Shown here piece by piece: positions 61,472-64,000 of a DNA stretch of 64,000 bases (position 1 is its first letter; the number at the start of each line of letters is the position of its first letter). The stretch lies in assembly GCF_002869965.1 (NCBI RefSeq), contig NZ_PEBS01000006.1:62001-126000 (forward strand), written 5' to 3'. A program made the position numbers and the translations under genes. Below the pieces are notes generated by a model. It ran no database searches and was not told where the DNA came from. It saw only the letters and a list, made by a program, of their open reading frames with translations. The DNA is from Janthinobacterium sp. ROICE36 (GTDB taxonomy: Bacteria > Pseudomonadota > Gammaproteobacteria > Burkholderiales > Burkholderiaceae_D).

Positions 61472-62794
61472 TTACGGCAGGGTCTTCAGCACATTCTTGG
61501 TCGGCACGGAGAAATTATAGTTGTCGTGGCGGTCCCAGTTGATCGACCACGTCATCACGCCGCGGAAGTCCGGATACGCCTGCAGCGGCTTGATGCTGCC
61601 GCAATTGAGCAGGCGCGTCAGGCAATTCAGGGCGTTGCTGACGTCGGCATTCGTCGTAAAACCCGAGCCGGCCGAGCTGCGGCCCGATGGCACGCCGAAG
61701 CCCACCTGGTCCGGACGCAGGCCGGCAAAGGTATTGCCGCCATAGTTAAATCCCTCGATCAGCATGCGCGCCGTGGCCACCAGCTGGTCTGCCGAGCCGG
61801 CCTTGATGGCCCCCGTGGCGTAGGGTGTATAGATATCGCCATTGTTGTAATACTGCGGGTGCAGCACCGTCAGCTCGCTGCGCAAGGCATTGATGATGGG
61901 AATATAGGCACCCCAGATGCTGCCATAGCTCGTGTATCCCCCTTCCACATACACCCATTCGGGTGCCATCGACAGGTAAAAGCCGTTGCCAACCTTGGTT
62001 TTCAGGTTTTTCACGGCAATCGGCAGATAGGTCTGGATGGCCGCGCCTTGCGCCACGCCATTTTCCAGGTCCAGGTCGATGCCATCGAAACCGTATTTCG
62101 TGATGATGGCGTACAGGCTGTTGGTGAAATTCGTCGCTTCGGCCGTGTTGCCGACGGACACGGAGCCGTTTTGCCCACCCAGCGAGAGGATGACTTTCTT
62201 GCCTTTCGCCCGCTTGGCGGCCACGTCGGCGATGAATTGCGCTTCCGTGCCCGCGCCGGGATCGATGGTCAGGCTGACGTTGCCGCCGCCCGCGTTGTCG
62301 CCGAACGAGACGACGATCACATCCCAGTCATCGCTGACCTGGCTGATCGGGTAGGTGGCGCCGCTGGGGTTGGTGAAATTGTGCCAGTAGCCGATCAGCG
62401 CGTGCCTGGCCAGGCCTGTTGGCGTTGGCGTAGGAGTCGGTGTGGGAGTTGGCGTAGGAGTTGGCGTAGGCGTCGGAGTTGGTGTTGGTGTAGGAGTCGG
62501 CGTGCCGCAATCTCCCACCGCCGTCCAGGGCTGGCCGCTGCCGCCGCCACCGCTGCTGGTCGCTGGATTATTGCCTTGCGTCCACCAGTTGGCCGTGTAA
62601 TTGACGTTGTTGTAGCTGGCCCGACCGCCGCCATTGTAAGCGGTACCGCTGTTCCATGGCGTGTAGCAGGCCACCGCTGTGGTCGCACCGGCCAGCAGTT
62701 GGCTTGCGCCGGCGCTGGCTCCGTCGCCGCCGCAGGCGGCCAATGTCCCGCCGAAGAGCGTAAGGATGAGGGTATTCATGACTGTCCGGTGCAT
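61472..62794 (-). CDS. Lipoprotein GH18 chitinase with carbohydrate-binding domain
   Basis: 440 residues. ATG 62794 follows AAGGAG. The N-terminus is a lipoprotein signal with lipobox LAAC. A CBM5/12-like chitin-binding domain (CYTPWNSGTAYNGGGRASY, YTANWWTQGNNP) is joined by about 14 Thr-Pro pairs to a GH18 catalytic domain with VILSLGG and DGIDLDLE (catalytic Glu, about residue 240), then SMAPEW and MTWSINWDRHD. It cleaves chitin; the lipobox suggests it may be tethered or released at the surface. Chitinases of this type are common in Janthinobacterium-like bacteria. Confidence 0.92.
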   Translation of the reverse strand: MHRTVMNTLILTLFGGTLAACGGDGASAGASQLLAGATTAVACYTPWNSGTAYNGGGRASYNNVNYTANWWTQGNNPATSSGGGGSGQPWTAVGDCGTPTPTPTPTPTPTPTPTPTPTPTPTPTPTGLARHALIGYWHNFTNPSGATYPISQVSDDWDVIVVSFGDNAGGGNVSLTIDPGAGTEAQFIADVAAKRAKGKKVILSLGGQNGSVSVGNTAEATNFTNSLYAIITKYGFDGIDLDLENGVAQGAAIQTYLPIAVKNLKTKVGNGFYLSMAPEWVYVEGGYTSYGSIWGAYIPIINALRSELTVLHPQYYNNGDIYTPYATGAIKAGSADQLVATARMLIEGFNYGGNTFAGLRPDQVGFGVPSGRSSAGSGFTTNADVSNALNCLTRLLNCGSIKPLQAYPDFRGVMTWSINWDRHDNYNFSVPTKNVLKTLP

Positions 62795-63039
62795 TGCATC
62801 TCCTTGTGTATTTTTTCATGGCCGGCCGGCTGGACACCGTCCGATTTGTCAGAGTGCAAGTATTACAAGTGGTCGTCAACTGGTTTTATTCTTTGCGCAA
62901 GATAACAATACCAGTTTCGACCTTGCCCCAGGGAATGGGCGATGCGGGCCATACCAGTGCCTGTTTTCCAGTGCGCTGGTATGGTGTACGCAAGGGCGCC
63001 GGGAGCAGGGCGGGGAAGGGCGGAGTACTCTCGCGACGG

Positions 63040-64000
63040 CTACGGCGCTGTTTCCTTGCGCAAATCGGCATACGGCACGCGCGACAGATCCGGCAGCATC
63101 TGCGTCAAGGCCACCGTCTCGCGCTGCATCAGCTGGTATTCCAGGCGGATCACGGTGCTGACGCCGTAGTTGAGCAGATAGGCTGGGCCCGAGAAGTAGT
63201 GAAGCGTGGGGATGCGCTGCGCATCGCGGAAATGCAGGCCTGCACCCGGCAAGGCTGCAATCTTCGGCCTGCCGCCATGCCAAAGATTGCCCGACGACAG
63301 CACAAACGCGGGCGCCGCATCGGCGTGCTTCAGCATCGCATACGCGGCAGCCTTCAGGGCCGGCGTGCGCGGCACAAACAGGGCGGCCGGCTCAAATCTG
63401 CCCGTAGGGCCTCAATAACCGTTGCTGTCTGGCAGCCATTCCAGCGCACCCAGGTGCTCGATGGTCAGCATCGCACGGATGCGCTGCGTTAATCCATCGT
63501 CGTTGTGGTGGTCAATAAACTGCTCGATGCCCACGTCGCCCGCGAGATGGCCACTCGACAACAACAGCATAATGCTGCGCGGCAGGCTGTCCCGCGGCAG
63601 GCGCGCCAGGTACTGGGCCATGTCGACGATGGCGTTCGGCCCATTATCTGCCAGCGCGTTCGGGCCATCCGTGTGGCTGTGAAGCACCATCAATTCCTCG
63701 GTTTTCCGGGAATAATGCCCACCAGATTGCGCGTCTGCACCTGCCGCACGGTGGCATCCATGGTTAGCCTCAAGGCTGGCACCGTGCCCGCCTGCACGCG
63801 GTCGCGCAGGCGCTGGCCCCGGTCGCGGTCGACAAACACGCCAGGCAGCTGGCGCACCTGGCCGTCGGAGGGCGCATACAGGCCGTACGCCGTGGATGCC
63901 GGTGCGTCAAGAATGACGATCACGCCCGCCGCACCGGCCGCCTGCAGGCTGTCCAGCAAGGCGATAAACGGCCCCAGCATCTGGAACGGGCGCGCATATG
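63040..64000 (-). pseudogene. Broken M28-family metallopeptidase gene (runs off the window)
   Basis: Homologous pieces lie in order on the minus strand. A PA-like domain segment (AAGAAGVIVILDAPASTAYG) ends near 63690 with VGIIPGK, then the peptidase core (MVLHSHTDGPNALADNGPN, SIMLLLSSGHLAG) continues in another frame to a TGA at 63412-63414, after which the same frame reads on (GRFEPAALFVPRTPAL) to 63040. The first break fits loss of one A in a four-A run near 63700; the second is an in-frame stop. Either the gene is dead or the A-run is a sequence error. The 5' end is beyond the window. Confidence 0.75.

Noticed and set aside
62410-62505. Short repeated pattern resembling a CRISPR or minisatellite
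   Set aside because: It is the degenerate Thr-Pro linker codons of the chitinase; units are 6-12 bases with no spacers.

Overview
The window is a GC-rich bacterial chromosome segment with short intergenic spaces and strong third-position G/C bias. Gene content (LtrA, a CadR/CadA pair, a CSS-motif EAL protein, many LysR/MerR/TetR regulators, a secreted GH18 chitinase) and codon use suggest a betaproteobacterium of the Oxalobacteraceae, such as Janthinobacterium or Massilia. That placement is inference. No rRNA, tRNA, CRISPR array or intact insertion sequence was seen.

Layout. 1-2.3 kb: the 5' end of a TonB-dependent siderophore receptor behind a clear Fur box, a membrane-anchored proline-rich protein and a D-2-hydroxyacid dehydrogenase. 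2.3-19.6 kb: the most unusual part, a leftward cluster with five genes. They encode a small secreted beta protein, its non-secreted paralogue, a 1222-residue protein of unknown family, an endonuclease/exonuclease/phosphatase-fold enzyme whose start overlaps the preceding stop (ATGA), and a 3506-residue giant with LysM-like repeats in its middle and no signal peptide. An AT-rich island with a 12-bp-arm palindrome sits upstream of the main part of the cluster. 19.7-29 kb: ordinary accessory genes (LtrA, acetyltransferase, XRE-cupin regulator, LysR plus efflux pump, CSS-EAL phosphodiesterase, class C beta-lactamase-like protein, VirK/YbjX protein). 29-33 kb: a decayed stretch, a KfrA-like coiled-coil protein divergent from a tyrosine recombinase across a triple-motif operator, and a less GC-rich xenobiotic acetyltransferase; this looks like an acquired segment.

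33-47 kb: a MarR-thioesterase pair, an HTH-citrate synthase, several acetyltransferases, a truncated FAD oxidoreductase, a second efflux pump, the cadA/cadR metal-resistance locus with a MerR-type promoter, and a Cache protein/chemoreceptor pair. 47-49 kb: a low-coding stretch holding a membrane protein, gene fragments and a 50-codon gene with a good ribosome binding site. 49-64 kb: DUF4142, SMI1/KNR4, MerR, SDR, an atypical Nramp transporter, a catalase-like protein, LysR/amidase (the amidase ribosome binding site lies in a predicted hairpin), a tandem DUF2061 protein with a Fur-like site, a LytS/LytTR-type two-component pair, TetR with a 14-bp-arm palindrome, a lipoprotein chitinase and a broken M28 peptidase gene at the edge.

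Most genes act as small regulator-target pairs. The main candidate for an undescribed system is the 2.3-19.6 kb cluster: its large products lack recognisable export signals, only the EEP enzyme has an assignable catalytic fold, and LysM-like repeats hint at glycan or cell-wall contact.
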